A DNA stretch of 64,000 nt, taken from positions 186,001-250,000 of the forward strand of contig NZ_FNHE01000001.1 in NCBI RefSeq assembly GCF_900103785.1, given 5' to 3'. The translations under genes and the position numbers were made by a program. This stretch comes from Geodermatophilus siccatus (GTDB taxonomy: Bacteria > Actinomycetota > Actinomycetes > Mycobacteriales > Geodermatophilaceae). Below, piece after piece: positions 36,493-46,923 of this stretch. Under the pieces are notes generated by a model, which was not told where the DNA came from, did not search any database, and saw only the letters and a program-made list of their open reading frames with translations. How positions within the stretch are numbered: the stretch's first letter is position 1; each line of letters opens with the position of its first letter.

Positions 36493-37467
36493 TCAGTCGT
36501 CGGCGCCCGCGGACACCAGCGCGTCCGCACCGCCGACGATCTCACTGATCTCCTGGGTGATCTCGGCCTGGCGAGCCTGGTTCGCCTGCCGCGAGAGGTT
36601 CTTCGCCAGCTCCTCGGCGTTGTCCGAGGCCGACTTCATGGCCCGTCGCCGCGACGCCGACTCCGACGCCGCCGACTCCAGCATCGCCGCGAAGATCCGC
36701 GTCGTCACGTACTTCGGCAGCAGGGCGTCGAGGAGGGCGTCGGGCGAGGGCTCGAACTCGTAGGAGGTGGGGACGCCGGAGTCGCCGGTGGTGACGCCGC
36801 TCTCCCGGTCCTCCCGCTCGTAGTCGAACTCCTCGACCTCCTCGACCTCCAGCGGGGCCATCCGCTTGGCGACCGGGACCTGCGCGAGCAGCGACCGGAA
36901 CTCGGTGTAGACGATGTGCAGCTCGTCCACGCCGAGGACGCCGTCGGCGCCGGCACCGGTCTCGTCGTCGTCCTCACCGGCGGTGAAGGCGGCGATGAGC
37001 TGCTCCCCCACCCGCTGCGCGTCGGTGTAGTTGGGCTGCTCCGAGAACCCGGTGAAGGTCTCGGCCACCGGGCGGTTGCGGAAGGAGTAGTAGGTCTCCC
37101 CCTTCCGGCCCACCACGTAGAGGACCGGCTCCTTGCCCTCCTGGCGGAGCAGCGAGAGCAGCTCCTCGGTCCGGCGCAGCACGTTGACGTTGTACGAGCC
37201 GGCGAAGCCGCGGTCGGAGGTGATGACCAGCACCGCCGCCCGCCGCGCGTCCTGCCGCTCGGTCAGCAGCGGGTGGTCCAGCGACGCGGAACCCGCGAGG
37301 GCCGACAGCACCCGGGTGATCTCCCGGGCGTAGGGCTTGGAGGCCTCCACCCGGGCCTGGGCGCGCACGATGCGGGCGCCGGCGATCAGCTCCTGCGCCG
37401 AGAAGATCTTCTTCGTCGACTGCGTGGAGCGGATGCGGCGCCGCAGCGCGCGGAGGTTGCCGGCCAC
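36493..37467 (-). CDS. atpG: ATP synthase gamma subunit with acidic insertion
   Basis: The 324-residue rotor-shaft subunit has the conserved N-terminal helix ([17 protein letters not shown]) and the C-terminal helix ('[20 protein letters not shown]'). Its central domain is longer than in most bacteria. Residues 164-179 ([16 protein letters not shown]) form an acidic loop, and ~205-233 add a second Glu/Asp-rich stretch. Mycobacterial gamma also has an extra loop in this domain that is linked to suppression of ATP hydrolysis. The GTG at 37467 starts two bases after the atpA stop. Confidence 0.96.
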   Translation of the reverse strand: MAGNLRALRRRIRSTQSTKKIFSAQELIAGARIVRAQARVEASKPYAREITRVLSALAGSASLDHPLLTERQDARRAAVLVITSDRGFAGSYNVNVLRRTEELLSLLRQEGKEPVLYVVGRKGETYYSFRNRPVAETFTGFSEQPNYTDAQRVGEQLIAAFTAGEDDDETGAGADGVLGVDELHIVYTEFRSLLAQVPVAKRMAPLEVEEVEEFDYEREDRESGVTTGDSGVPTSYEFEPSPDALLDALLPKYVTTRIFAAMLESAASESASRRRAMKSASDNAEELAKNLSRQANQARQAEITQEISEIVGGADALVSAGADD

Positions 37468-37469
37468 GG

Positions 37470-39107
<1,638 letters not shown>

Positions 39108-39155
39108 GGCGTGGTGTCCTCTTCCCTGCTGGGTGGTGTCTGAGTGGGAGCCGGG

Positions 39156-40028
39156 TCAGCCGACGAGCCGTCGGCCGGCGGCCTCGAGACGGTGGGCGAT
39201 GCTGCCGTTGATGACCTCGTCCCCGACGCGGATGACCAGGCCGCCGAGCACGCTCGGGTCGACGGTCACCTGGAGGCCGATCGGGCGGTGGTAGAGGCGG
39301 CCGAGGAGCTCGGCCAGCCGGCGCTCCTGCGCGTCGGTCAGCGCCACGGCGGTCGTCACGTGCGCCACCGACTGGCCGCGGCGGGTGGAGGCCGCCTCGG
39401 AGAGGCGCTCGACGACGTTCTCGGCGTTGCCGATGGTCCGCCCGGTGAGGTGGTTGCGCAGCAGCATCGCGGAGATCGGGCTGACCCGGCCCGCGAGCAG
39501 CCGGTCCAGCAGCGCGGTCTTGCCGGCGGCCGGAGCGGTGCGGTCGCTGAGGATCCGGGACAGTTCCGCATCTCCCGCGACGATACGCCCGAAGCGGAAC
39601 AGCTCGTCCTCGACGCCGTCGAGCTCACCGCGGGCGTCCGCGGCGTCCAGCGCGGCGTCCGTGGCCAGGGTCTCGGTCGCCTCCACCAGGTCCAGCGGCC
39701 GCGACCAGCGCTGCCGGGCCGCGGTCTCGACCAGGTCGAGCGTGGCCTCGGAGACCCGGCCGGACAGCAGTCGCCGCGCGACGCCGGCCCGGTCCGCCGG
39801 GCTGCCCGACGGGTCCGACAGCGCCCGGCGCAGCGCGACCTGCCCGTCGAGCAGGCGCGCGACGGCGAACAGCTCGTCGGCCAGGGCCGCGAGCTCCTCG
39901 GGGGTCGCGGCCCGCTCCTGGCCGGTCAGGCGGTCGCGCGCCCGCTCCAGCAGGCCGGAGGCCGGCCGGGTGATCTCGCCCAGCCGGTCCCGGACGGCGG
40001 CCAGCGCCTCGCGGCTGGAGGCATCCAT
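39156..40028 (-). CDS. atpH: ATP synthase delta subunit
   Basis: The 290-residue peripheral-stalk subunit joins F1 to subunit b. It is about 100 residues longer than E. coli delta (~177), with an extra N-terminal helical region ('REALAAVRDRLGEITRPASG'). The conserved delta core appears in the C-terminal half with 'VTVDPSVLGGLVIRVGDEVI' and NGSIAHRLEAAGRRLV. In mycobacteria atpF and atpH are fused as a b-delta protein; here they are separate but touch (TGATG at 40026-40030). Confidence 0.95.
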   Translation of the reverse strand: MDASSREALAAVRDRLGEITRPASGLLERARDRLTGQERAATPEELAALADELFAVARLLDGQVALRRALSDPSGSPADRAGVARRLLSGRVSEATLDLVETAARQRWSRPLDLVEATETLATDAALDAADARGELDGVEDELFRFGRIVAGDAELSRILSDRTAPAAGKTALLDRLLAGRVSPISAMLLRNHLTGRTIGNAENVVERLSEAASTRRGQSVAHVTTAVALTDAQERRLAELLGRLYHRPIGLQVTVDPSVLGGLVIRVGDEVINGSIAHRLEAAGRRLVG

Positions 40029-40615
40029 CAGCGGTCGCCCTGCGCGTACACGGAGCTGCCGGTGGCACCGCCCCGGCCGTCCGGCGAGGCACCGGCGGCC
40101 ATGCCGTCGAGCTGGTCGAGGAACCGGTCGACGGTGCCGCTGCGACGCGCCTGGTCCTCGAGGGACTCGCCGACCACGCGGCCGGCCAGGTCGACCGCGA
40201 GCGCGCCGATCTCGCCGCGCAGCTGGTTGACGACCTGCTGCCGCGAGGCCGCCAGCTGCTCCTCGCCGCGGGCGATGATCCGCGCCGACTCCTCCTGGGC
40301 CTGGGCCCGCAGCTCCTCGAGGATCTGCTGGCCCTCGGCCCGGGCCTGGTCGCGGATCTGCGCGGCCTCGGTGCGCGCCTCGGCCAGCTGGGCGCGGTAC
40401 TGCTCCAGCGCCGCCTGGGCCTCGGCCTGCATGGTCTCGGCCCGCTCGATGCCGCCCTCGATCGCCTCGCGGCGGGCTCGGAAGACCTGCTCGAACCGCG
40501 GCCAGACGAACCTGGCCAGGACGAAGAAGGCGATCGCGAAGGTGATCGTCCCGATGATGATCTCCCCCACGGGGGGGAGCAGCGGGTTGACGCTCTCCGC
40601 AGCCAGGTTGCTCAT
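40028..40615 (-). CDS. atpF: ATP synthase subunit b
   Basis: The 195-residue stator subunit has one N-terminal membrane helix (GEIIIGTITFAIAFFVLARF) and a long charged Glu/Gln/Ala/Arg helix (~35-170). ATG 40615 is preferred over an in-frame GTG at 40624 because it matches the family N-terminus (MSNLAAESVNPLLPP). A run of C then G (40562-40578), coding for part of PPVG, can form a small hairpin. The stop overlaps the atpH start by one base. Confidence 0.95.
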   Translation of the reverse strand: MSNLAAESVNPLLPPVGEIIIGTITFAIAFFVLARFVWPRFEQVFRARREAIEGGIERAETMQAEAQAALEQYRAQLAEARTEAAQIRDQARAEGQQILEELRAQAQEESARIIARGEEQLAASRQQVVNQLRGEIGALAVDLAGRVVGESLEDQARRSGTVDRFLDQLDGMAAGASPDGRGGATGSSVYAQGDR

Positions 40616-40662
40616 GCTCTGCACGTCCCTACGTCAGATGGGGTCCGACCCGGGGGACCAGG

Positions 40663-40890
40663 TCACTGACCGAAGATGAAGGGCACGACCAGGCCGATGA
40701 GCGCCAGCGCCTCGGAGAGCGCGGCGCCGAGGAAGGCGTAGGTCCGGGTCAGGCCGGCCGACTCGGGCTGGCGAGCGGTCGCCTGGATGTAGGCGGCCCA
40801 GACGATGCCCACGCCGATGCCCGGGCCGATCGCGGCGAGGCCGTAGCCGACCGAACCGATGCTGCCGGTCAGCTCTGCCAGTGCGTCCAT
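40663..40890 (-). CDS. atpE: ATP synthase subunit c
   Basis: The 75-residue proteolipid forms the rotor ring. Two hydrophobic helices flank a polar loop (ARQPES). The ion-binding carboxylate is Glu60 in GAALSEALALIGLVVPF. The GxGxGxG-like packing motif appears as IGPGIGVGIV. ATG 40890 has an excellent ribosome site (GGAGGAA), consistent with the high synthesis needed for a multi-copy ring. It is preceded by a small intergenic hairpin after atpB. Confidence 0.97.
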   Translation of the reverse strand: MDALAELTGSIGSVGYGLAAIGPGIGVGIVWAAYIQATARQPESAGLTRTYAFLGAALSEALALIGLVVPFIFGQ

Positions 40891-40916
40891 TGCTTGGGAT
40901 TCCTCCTGTGTCGGTC

Positions 40917-40936
40917 GCCCGGGGGGTCCCCCGGGC
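40917..40936. other. Hairpin between atpB and atpE
   Basis: GCCCGGGGG and CCCCCGGGC are separated by two bases, giving an 8-9 bp stem. It lies in the 67-nt gap between atpB and atpE and could stabilise the 5' end of atpE mRNA or attenuate read-through, so adjusting subunit c output. Confidence 0.55.
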
Positions 40937-40957
40937 GGCTGGCTGGGGGTGGTGCGG

Positions 40958-41788
40958 TCAGTGAGCGGGCTCGACGGCGCCGTTGAGGTAGGTCGCCGTG
41001 AGGATGACGAAGACGTAGGCCTGCAGGACGATGACCAGGAGCTCGAAGAAGGTCATGACCAGCGCCATGAGGAACGAGGCCGCACCGAAGATCGGCATGA
41101 TGCCGCCGGCGGTCAGCAGGTAGACCGCACCGAGCGAGAACACGACGAGCAGCATGTGCCCGGCGAACATGTTGGCGAAGAGCCGGACCGCCAGCGTGAA
41201 CGGCCGGATGATGAAGACCTGCAGCAACTCGATCGGCGTCACGAGGATGAGCGCACCGACCGGCACGCCGGGCGGGATGGCGGCGTCCTTGAAGTAGCGC
41301 CCCGCGCCCTGCTCCCGGATGCCGATGTAGTTGTAGAGCACCCAGACGATCACCGCGAGGACCAGCGGGAAGGCGAACTTGGAGTTCGGCGAGATCTGCG
41401 CGAACGGCACGATGCTCATGAAGTTGTTCGCGAGGATGAAGAAGAACAGCGAGGCGAGGAACGACGCGAACGGCAGCCCCTTCGGGCCGATGACGTCGCG
41501 GGCCATGCCGTCGCGGACGAGCGAGTAGCCGCTCTCGCCGATGTACTGCAGCTTGCCCGGCACGACGGCGGCCTTGCGGGCGGCGAGCACCAGCAGCGTG
41601 AGGATCGCCGCGGTCGCGATCCACATGATGATCGTGATCCGGGTGATCTCGAAGTCGATCCCCAGCAGCGAGAACGAGGCGACCGGCTCCGGGTAGAACT
41701 CGGCGATGGTGGGGGCGTGGAACCCGCCTTCCTCACCGCCACCTTCGGCGGCGAGCACGTCGACGAGCGCGTGGGCGCTGGAGGTCAC
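40958..41788 (-). CDS. atpB: ATP synthase subunit a
   Basis: The 276-residue membrane subunit provides the proton half-channels. The essential Arg is in TLAVRLFANMFAGHMLL, and the last membrane segments end in YLNGAVEPAH. Its N-terminus carries an acidic, Gly/Glu-rich segment before the first helix. The GTG at 41788 overlaps the stop of the AtpZ-like gene as GTGA, which fixes the start. AAGGGA is found upstream within the preceding gene. Confidence 0.97.
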   Translation of the reverse strand: MTSSAHALVDVLAAEGGGEEGGFHAPTIAEFYPEPVASFSLLGIDFEITRITIIMWIATAAILTLLVLAARKAAVVPGKLQYIGESGYSLVRDGMARDVIGPKGLPFASFLASLFFFILANNFMSIVPFAQISPNSKFAFPLVLAVIVWVLYNYIGIREQGAGRYFKDAAIPPGVPVGALILVTPIELLQVFIIRPFTLAVRLFANMFAGHMLLVVFSLGAVYLLTAGGIMPIFGAASFLMALVMTFFELLVIVLQAYVFVILTATYLNGAVEPAH

Positions 41789-42114
41789 CGTTGTCCCTTC
41801 TGCGTCCTGGTCGGGCTGCGGCGCCCGCCCCGGGTGGAGCCGGTGCGCCCGGACCCCTCGGTCGGGGGCGGGGCACCGTACTTGACGACCACCAGGTAGA
41901 TGGCCACCGTCAGGCCGAGGAGCACGCCGATGAGGGCGACGAAGCGCGTGCCCCACCAGCGGTCGAGCAGCAACCCGACCCCGCCCCACACGATGATCCC
42001 CGAGAGCATGGTCCCGGTGATGCTCCACCCGATGTCGGCCCCGCTGGGCTGACGCTGGGCGGACGGTGCAGGTCGAGGTCGAGAACCCCCGCTGGAGGAG
42101 CTGTCCTCGGCCAT
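41785..42114 (-). CDS. AtpZ/AtpI-family protein
   Basis: The 109-residue protein has a Ser/Pro/Arg-rich N-terminus, two membrane helices ('GWSITGTMLSGIIVWGGVGL' and FVALIGVLLGLTVAIYLVVV) linked by DRWWGTR, and a basic C-terminus. This is the AtpZ/AtpI pattern found at the head of atp operons, thought to help insert or assemble subunit c or to carry Mg/Ca. Its stop overlaps the atpB start, so the two are translationally coupled. Confidence 0.85.
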   Translation of the reverse strand: MAEDSSSSGGSRPRPAPSAQRQPSGADIGWSITGTMLSGIIVWGGVGLLLDRWWGTRFVALIGVLLGLTVAIYLVVVKYGAPPPTEGSGRTGSTRGGRRSPTRTQKGQR

Positions 42115-42128
42115 CGGCCGGGACACTA

Positions 42129-42629
42129 TCAGCCGCCTGCCGAGGGGCTCTCCGGCGGCAGCGGTGTTCCCCCGGTCGAGGGCGGAGCCGGGGGCTGTGC
42201 ACGGGGCGGGTCGGGTGGGGTGACGTAGTAGAGCCGGCGGGTCCAGACCCAGCGCTGCTGGACGGCGCTCCAGACCAGCGCCCCCACGACCACCGTCCAC
42301 GCCAGGGCGCGACGGTCCACCCAGCCGTCGGCCGGCAGCGACTGCAGCACGGCGGCCAGGACGACGATCTTCACGAGGAACGAGCCCAGTGCCGCCGGGA
42401 GCGTGAACGCGTCGCCGTGCCGCCCGGCCCAGGCGATGACCAGGCCGGACAGCGCGAAGAAGAGCGTGACGACGGCGGCGCCGAGCAGCACGGCCACGGC
42501 CACGTCCCACCCCGCGAGCAGCCCGGCGACCGGTGCGGCGACGGCGGTGAGCGCCGCGGTCACCGCCGTCCCCACGCGGAGGAAGGACAGGTCCCACGGG
42601 ACCTGCTGCCCGGTCCCGGTGGCGGTCAT
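42129..42629 (-). CDS. Membrane protein upstream of atp genes (AtpI-like position)
   Basis: The 166-residue protein has four predicted membrane helices, including 'VGTAVTAALTAVAAPVAGLL' and 'DVAVAVLLGAAVVTLFFALS', with a Pro-rich C-terminus (~138-166). It sits where Rv1303 lies in M. tuberculosis, between wecA and atpB. The ATG at 42629 overlaps the wecA stop as ATGA. Exact function is unknown; a role in ATP synthase assembly is inferred from its conserved place. Confidence 0.8.
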   Translation of the reverse strand: MTATGTGQQVPWDLSFLRVGTAVTAALTAVAAPVAGLLAGWDVAVAVLLGAAVVTLFFALSGLVIAWAGRHGDAFTLPAALGSFLVKIVVLAAVLQSLPADGWVDRRALAWTVVVGALVWSAVQQRWVWTRRLYYVTPPDPPRAQPPAPPSTGGTPLPPESPSAGG

Positions 42630-43876
42630 CGGACTCCCTGGGGCGACGGCTTGCCGGCCGGGTCGGCCGGCCGGCCCTGGACGGAGGGGGCGGCGGTGCG
42701 CAGCGCCCGCCCCGTGGGGTGGTGCGCGCGGCTGCGCCGCCGCTGGGCCTCGAGCTCGGCGGCGCGGGCCTCGCGGGCGGCCCGCCGGGCGCGCGGGCTG
42801 AGGACCACGACGACGCCGAGGACGAGCAGCACCGCGATGCCGACGAGCAGCTCCACCCGGCCGCCGGTGATGGACAGGCCCACCGCACCGAAGGAGAGCA
42901 GCGCCGCCCAGAAGTACATGACCAGCACGGCGCGCCGGTGGGAGTGCCCGATCGCCAGCAGCCGGTGGTGCAGGTGCATCTTGTCCGGCGAGAACGGCGA
43001 GCGGCCGCGCAGGCTGCGGCGGACGACGGCCATGACCAGGTCGATGAACGGGATGGACAGCACCGCGATCGGCACCAGCAGCGGCAGGGCGAGCGGGAGC
43101 AGGGTCGCCGCGGAGTCGAACGTCTGCGGGTCGGCCTGCCCGGTCGCCGAGACCGCGGCCGCGGAGAGCATCAGGCCGACGAGCATCGAGCCGGAGTCGC
43201 CCATGAAGATGCGGGCCGGGCTGAAGTTGTGCGGCAGGAAGCCCAGGCACGCGCCCGCCAGGACCGCGGTGATCAGCGTGGGGGCGCTGGCGATGTCGTC
43301 GTAGCCCTCGACGCCCAGGTTGTAGCTGTAGGCGAAGAAGGCCAGCGCGGCGATCGCGGAGACGCCCGCGGCCAGACCGTCGAGGCCGTCGATGAAGTTG
43401 AGCGCGTTGACGGTGAGCACGGTCAGCAGCAGCGTCAGCGGGACGCCGATGTCGGGCCCGAGGGAGAGCGTCCCGATGTCGGCGACGGGGAGGAAGACGT
43501 AGAGCAGCTGGACGCCGAGCAGGACCATGACGCCGGCGGCGGCGATCTGACCGGTGAGCTTGGTGAGGGCGTCCAGGCCGAACTTGTCGTCGAGCACGCC
43601 GAGCGCGCAGATCAGCCCACCCGCGACGAGGACCGCGGCGGTCTGCGAGTCGTCGAAGGTGCGTTGCAGGGCCGGCAGCCGCGTCGCCACGAGGACTGCG
43701 GCGGCGACCCCGAGGTACATCGCGACGCCCCCGCCGCGCGGGGTGGGGATGACGTGCACGTCGCGTTCGCGCGGCGCGGCCATCATGCGCAGCCGGACCG
43801 CCGCCAGCCGCACCACCGGGGTGGCCAGGTAGGTGACCAGGCCCGCGGTGAGCAGGACGACGACGTACTCGCGCAT
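42626..43876 (-). CDS. wecA: Undecaprenyl-phosphate N-acetylglucosaminyl-1-phosphate transferase
   Basis: The 416-residue polytopic enzyme transfers GlcNAc-1-phosphate to a polyprenyl phosphate and starts synthesis of cell-wall linker units or other glycans. MraY/WecA motifs are visible: PTPRGGGVAMYLG, GVLDDKFGLDALTKLTGQ (Asp pair), VNALNFIDGLDGLAAG, 'RIFMGDSGSMLVGL' and HLHHRLLAIGHSHRR. A basic, disordered tail (~355-416) follows the last helix. No ribosome site is visible before the ATG; a 13-codon ORF ends three bases upstream. Confidence 0.94.
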   Translation of the reverse strand: MREYVVVLLTAGLVTYLATPVVRLAAVRLRMMAAPRERDVHVIPTPRGGGVAMYLGVAAAVLVATRLPALQRTFDDSQTAAVLVAGGLICALGVLDDKFGLDALTKLTGQIAAAGVMVLLGVQLLYVFLPVADIGTLSLGPDIGVPLTLLLTVLTVNALNFIDGLDGLAAGVSAIAALAFFAYSYNLGVEGYDDIASAPTLITAVLAGACLGFLPHNFSPARIFMGDSGSMLVGLMLSAAAVSATGQADPQTFDSAATLLPLALPLLVPIAVLSIPFIDLVMAVVRRSLRGRSPFSPDKMHLHHRLLAIGHSHRRAVLVMYFWAALLSFGAVGLSITGGRVELLVGIAVLLVLGVVVVLSPRARRAAREARAAELEAQRRRSRAHHPTGRALRTAAPSVQGRPADPAGKPSPQGVR

Positions 43877-43879
43877 GGC

Positions 43880-43921
43880 TCAGGCGGTGCCGGAGACGGT
43901 GCCCCAGGAGAGGGTGCTCAT
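43880..43921 (-). CDS. Possible 13-residue leader peptide upstream of wecA
   Basis: ATG 43921 is preceded by GGGAGA about ten bases upstream and encodes MSTLSWGTVSGTA, ending with TGA three bases before the wecA ATG. wecA itself has no clear ribosome site, so ribosomes finishing this ORF could re-initiate at wecA. It is too short to judge by composition, and expression is unproven. Confidence 0.4.
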   Translation of the reverse strand: MSTLSWGTVSGTA

Positions 43922-44004
43922 CGCAGCGGATCTCCCGGGATCGACGACGGAATGTGGTCCCACGGTATCGCTCCGACCTCCGCGCCACCGGGAGCGCGCG
44001 TCCC

Positions 44005-44232
44005 GCCTGGCCCTTCCGGGGTCCGGAGCCTGCGGGAGTGGCCGCGTCCTGGGCATGCGGAGGGCGCGGAGGACGGTGGCCCGTCCGGGCCCCGGTCCTG
44101 AGCCGGTGAGGTGCTGGGACGGCCCCCTGCAGGGGCCGGGCCCACCGCGAGCCTGCCAGCGGGGGGCAGGGGCGGCCCCGTCCCGGGTCCCGCCCTGAGC
44201 TTGCGAAGGGTGGGGAGGACGGGGTCCTGCCA
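44005..44232. repeat. Cluster of palindromic repeats between wecA and tsaC
   Basis: At least three elements occur in a row: CCTTCCGGGGTCCGGAGCC…, GGACGGCCCCCTGCAGGGGCCGGGCC with CGCGAGCCTGCCAGCGGG, and a full family copy 44174-44228 (GGCCCCGTCCCGGGTCCCGCC…GGACGGGGTCCT) that matches 24856-24910 with three differences. The 356-nt gap (43877-44232) otherwise holds the short leader ORF and the expected promoter region of the wecA-atp genes. Confidence 0.78.
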
Positions 44233-44907
44233 TCAGTCGACGATCTCGGGGACGACCTCGCGCAGCCGGTCGACCGGGATCGCCCCGACCCGCAGGACCC
44301 GCGGGGCCGGCACGGTGCAGTCCACGATCGTGCTGGCGGCGCTCCCGGCGCGCGGCCCGCCGTCCAGGACGACCGCCGCGTGCGGGCCGAGCTGGGCGAC
44401 CGCCTCGTCGGCGGTGGTCGCGGCCGGCCGCCCGGAGCGGTTGGCGCTGGAGACCGCGAGCGGGCCGGTGCGCCGCAGCAGGTCCCGGGCGACCTCGTCG
44501 TCCGGGAGCCGGACGGCGACGGTGCCCTCGGCGTCCCCCAGGTCCCAGGCCAGGGACGACGCGTGCTCGAGGACCAGGGTCAGCCCCCCGGGCCAGAACG
44601 CCTCAGCGAGCTTCGTCGCCAGCGGTGGGACGACGGTGACCAGGCCGACGAGGGTGGACGCCTCGCCGATGAGCACCGGCACCGGCATCGTGCGGCCGCG
44701 GTTCTTCGCCGCCAGCAGCGCGGCGACCGCCGGCGGGGTGAACGCGTCGGCGGCGACGCCGTACACGGTGTCGGTGGGCATGAGCACCAGCTCGCCCCTG
44801 CCGATCGCCGCCGCCGCGGCGTCCAGCCCGGCGGCACGGGCGTCGGGGTCGGAGCAGTCGTAGGTCGCCGGGGTCGAAGACGGGGCCACGGAGGGCGAGT
44901 CTGTCAT
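44233..44907 (-). CDS. tsaC: L-threonylcarbamoyladenylate synthase
   Basis: The 224-residue enzyme makes threonylcarbamoyl-AMP from Thr, bicarbonate and ATP for the t6A modification of tRNAs reading ANN codons. Motifs of the YrdC/Sua5 fold include GELVLMPTDTVYGVAADAF, 'LLAAKNRGRTMPVPVLIG', WPGGLTLVL and LAVSSANRSGRPA. The long Sua5 C-terminal domain is absent, so it is the short TsaC form. Its ATG overlaps the prmC stop (ATGA), completing the prfA-prmC-tsaC unit common in actinobacteria. Confidence 0.95.
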   Translation of the reverse strand: MTDSPSVAPSSTPATYDCSDPDARAAGLDAAAAAIGRGELVLMPTDTVYGVAADAFTPPAVAALLAAKNRGRTMPVPVLIGEASTLVGLVTVVPPLATKLAEAFWPGGLTLVLEHASSLAWDLGDAEGTVAVRLPDDEVARDLLRRTGPLAVSSANRSGRPAATTADEAVAQLGPHAAVVLDGGPRAGSAASTIVDCTVPAPRVLRVGAIPVDRLREVVPEIVD

Positions 44908-45764
44908 CCCCCGCTCCGGTGCGCGGTCGTGTACCGGGGACGGCCGGCCAGGTCGGGGTGGTCCTCGACGTCGGTCCAGCCGCCGGAGGCCCGCACCAGC
45001 GCGGGCAGTGCGCCCCCCTGCTGGTCGGCGTGCTCGATGCCCAGCCCGCCGCCGGGCCGCAGCAGGCGGGCGGCGGTGCGCAGCAGCCCGCGGACGACGT
45101 CGAGCCCGTCGGGGCCGCCCCACAGCGCGAGCGGCGGGTCGTGGTCGGCCACCTCGCGCGGCACCGTGGCGCCGTCGGGCACGTAGGGCGGGTTGGAGAC
45201 GACGAGGTCGACCGTGCCGTCGAGGTCCCGCAGCAGGCGGGGGTCGGTCATGTCGCCGGACAGCACCTCGACGGGGGTGTCCCCCGCCGCGGCGCGGGTG
45301 GCGGCATTGGCCTTCGTCCACTCGATCGCGACGGGGTCGCGCTCGACGGCGGTGACCCGCGCGCCGGGGTGCTCGTGCGCGATCGCCAGCGCGATGGCGC
45401 CGGAGCCGCTGCCCAGGTCGACGACGACCGGCTCGGCCAGACCGGCCAGCCGCGCGAGCGCCCACTCGACGAGCTGCTCGGTCTCCGGCCGCGGCACGAA
45501 GACGCCCGGGCCGACGGCGAGCTCGAGGTGGCGGAACGGGGCGCGGCCGGTGAGGTGCTGCAGCGGCACCCGGTCGGCGCGCTGCCCGGCGAGGGCCTCG
45601 AAGCGGACGGCCGCGTCGTCCGGCACCTCGCCGAGGGTGAGCAGGCCGGCGCGGGGGACGCCGAGGACGTGGGCGAGCAGCAGCTCGGCGTCCACCCGTG
45701 GCGACTCGACCCCGGCGTCGGCGAGCCGCCGCGCGGCGTCGGTGAGCAGCAGCCGGGTGTTCAG
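44904..45764 (-). CDS. prmC: Release-factor glutamine methyltransferase with non-canonical start
   Basis: PrmC methylates the Gln of the GGQ motif in release factors; its substrate RF1 is encoded just upstream. The methyltransferase fold shows [20 protein letters not shown] and the signature SNPPYVPDG. The conserved N-terminal helix domain ([20 protein letters not shown]) runs to the end of prfA without an ATG, GTG or TTG. The only fitting start is CTG at 45764, overlapping the prfA TGA as CTGA. GTG 45695 would delete 23 conserved residues. Initiation at CTG by coupling to prfA is therefore proposed (286 residues). Confidence 0.85.
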   Translation of the reverse strand: MNTRLLLTDAARRLADAGVESPRVDAELLLAHVLGVPRAGLLTLGEVPDDAAVRFEALAGQRADRVPLQHLTGRAPFRHLELAVGPGVFVPRPETEQLVEWALARLAGLAEPVVVDLGSGSGAIALAIAHEHPGARVTAVERDPVAIEWTKANAATRAAAGDTPVEVLSGDMTDPRLLRDLDGTVDLVVSNPPYVPDGATVPREVADHDPPLALWGGPDGLDVVRGLLRTAARLLRPGGGLGIEHADQQGGALPALVRASGGWTDVEDHPDLAGRPRYTTAHRSGG

Positions 45765-46837
45765 GAGCCGGCCGCCAGCAGCTCGGCGGTGTGCGCGCGG
45801 GTGAGCGCGTCGATGACCGGGTCGAGCTCGCCGTCCAGCACCTGGTCGAGGTTGTGCGCCTTGAAGCCGACCCGGTGGTCGGAGATCCGGCTCTCCGGGA
45901 AGTTGTAGGTGCGCACCCGCTCGCTGCGGTCGACCGTGCGGACCTGGCTGCGGCGCTGGTCGCTGGCGGCCGCGGCGGCCTCCTCGCGAGCGGCGGCCAG
46001 CAGCCGGGAGCGCAGCACCCGCAGCGCCGACTCGCGGTTCTGCAGCTGGCTCTTCTCGTTCTGCGAGCTGACGACGATGCCGGTCGGCAGGTGGGTGATC
46101 CGGACGGCGGAGTCGGTGGTGTTCACGCTCTGCCCGCCGGGGCCCGACGAGCGGAAGACGTCGATGCGCAGGTCGTTGGGGTCGACGGTGACGTCGACCT
46201 CCTCCGCCTCGGGCAGCACGAGGACGCCGACGGCGGAGGTGTGGATGCGGCCCTGGGACTCGGTGACCGGCACCCGCTGGACCCGGTGCACACCGCCCTC
46301 GAACTTCAGCCGGGACCAGATGCCCTCGTCGGTACGGGACTTGATCGCGATCGAGACGTCCTTGTAGCCCCCGAGCTCGGCCGGCACGGCGTCGAGCACC
46401 TCGGTGGCCCAGCCGCGGCGCTCGGCGTAGCGCAGGTACATGCGCAGCAGGTCGCCGGCGAACAGCGCCGACTCCGCGCCGCCCTCCCCCGCCTTGATCT
46501 CGAGGATGACGTCCTTGTCGTCGTCGGGGTCCTTGGGCAGGAGCAGCTCGCGCAGCCGCTCCTCGAGCTCGGGCACCCGCTGCTCGAGCGCCGCGGCCTC
46601 GGCGGCGAAGGAGGCGTCCTCGTCGGCGAGCTCGCGCGCGGCGGCGAGGTCGTCACGGACGGCGTCCAGCGCGCGCTTCGTCTCCACCAGCGGGGCCAGC
46701 TGCGCGTAGCGGCGGCCCAGGCGCCGGGCGCGGGACGCGTCGGCGTGGACGGCGGGGTCGGCCAGCTCGGTCTCCAGCGCGGCGTGCTCGGCCAGCAGCC
46801 CGCTCAGCCGGTCAGGTGCGGCGTCGGTGCTGCTCAT
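45761..46837 (-). CDS. prfA: Peptide chain release factor 1
   Basis: The 358-residue factor reads UAA and UAG. The codon-recognition tripeptide PxT appears as PVT in [17 protein letters not shown], and the catalytic GGQ in [17 protein letters not shown], where PrmC adds its methyl group. The N-terminal helical domain has '[20 protein letters not shown]'. The ATG at 46837 gives the family length. It is followed directly by prmC and tsaC through 4-nt overlaps and preceded by rpmE with a terminator-like hairpin between. Confidence 0.97.
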   Translation of the reverse strand: MSSTDAAPDRLSGLLAEHAALETELADPAVHADASRARRLGRRYAQLAPLVETKRALDAVRDDLAAARELADEDASFAAEAAALEQRVPELEERLRELLLPKDPDDDKDVILEIKAGEGGAESALFAGDLLRMYLRYAERRGWATEVLDAVPAELGGYKDVSIAIKSRTDEGIWSRLKFEGGVHRVQRVPVTESQGRIHTSAVGVLVLPEAEEVDVTVDPNDLRIDVFRSSGPGGQSVNTTDSAVRITHLPTGIVVSSQNEKSQLQNRESALRVLRSRLLAAAREEAAAAASDQRRSQVRTVDRSERVRTYNFPESRISDHRVGFKAHNLDQVLDGELDPVIDALTRAHTAELLAAGS

Positions 46838-46876
46838 GGGAAGTCCTCTCGGGGTGGTGCACGGGGCTGGACACGA

Positions 46877-46917
46877 CGACGGCGCCCGCCCCACGCGAGG
46901 TGGGACGGGCGCCGTCG
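46877..46917 (-). terminator. Hairpin after rpmE
   Basis: CGACGGCGCCCGCCCCAC (46877-46894) pairs with GTGGGACGGGCGCCGTCG (46900-46917), with 17 of 18 positions matched. It lies 6-47 nt past the rpmE stop and may separate rho-rpmE transcripts from prfA. Confidence 0.8.
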
Positions 46918-46923
46918 GGTGGA

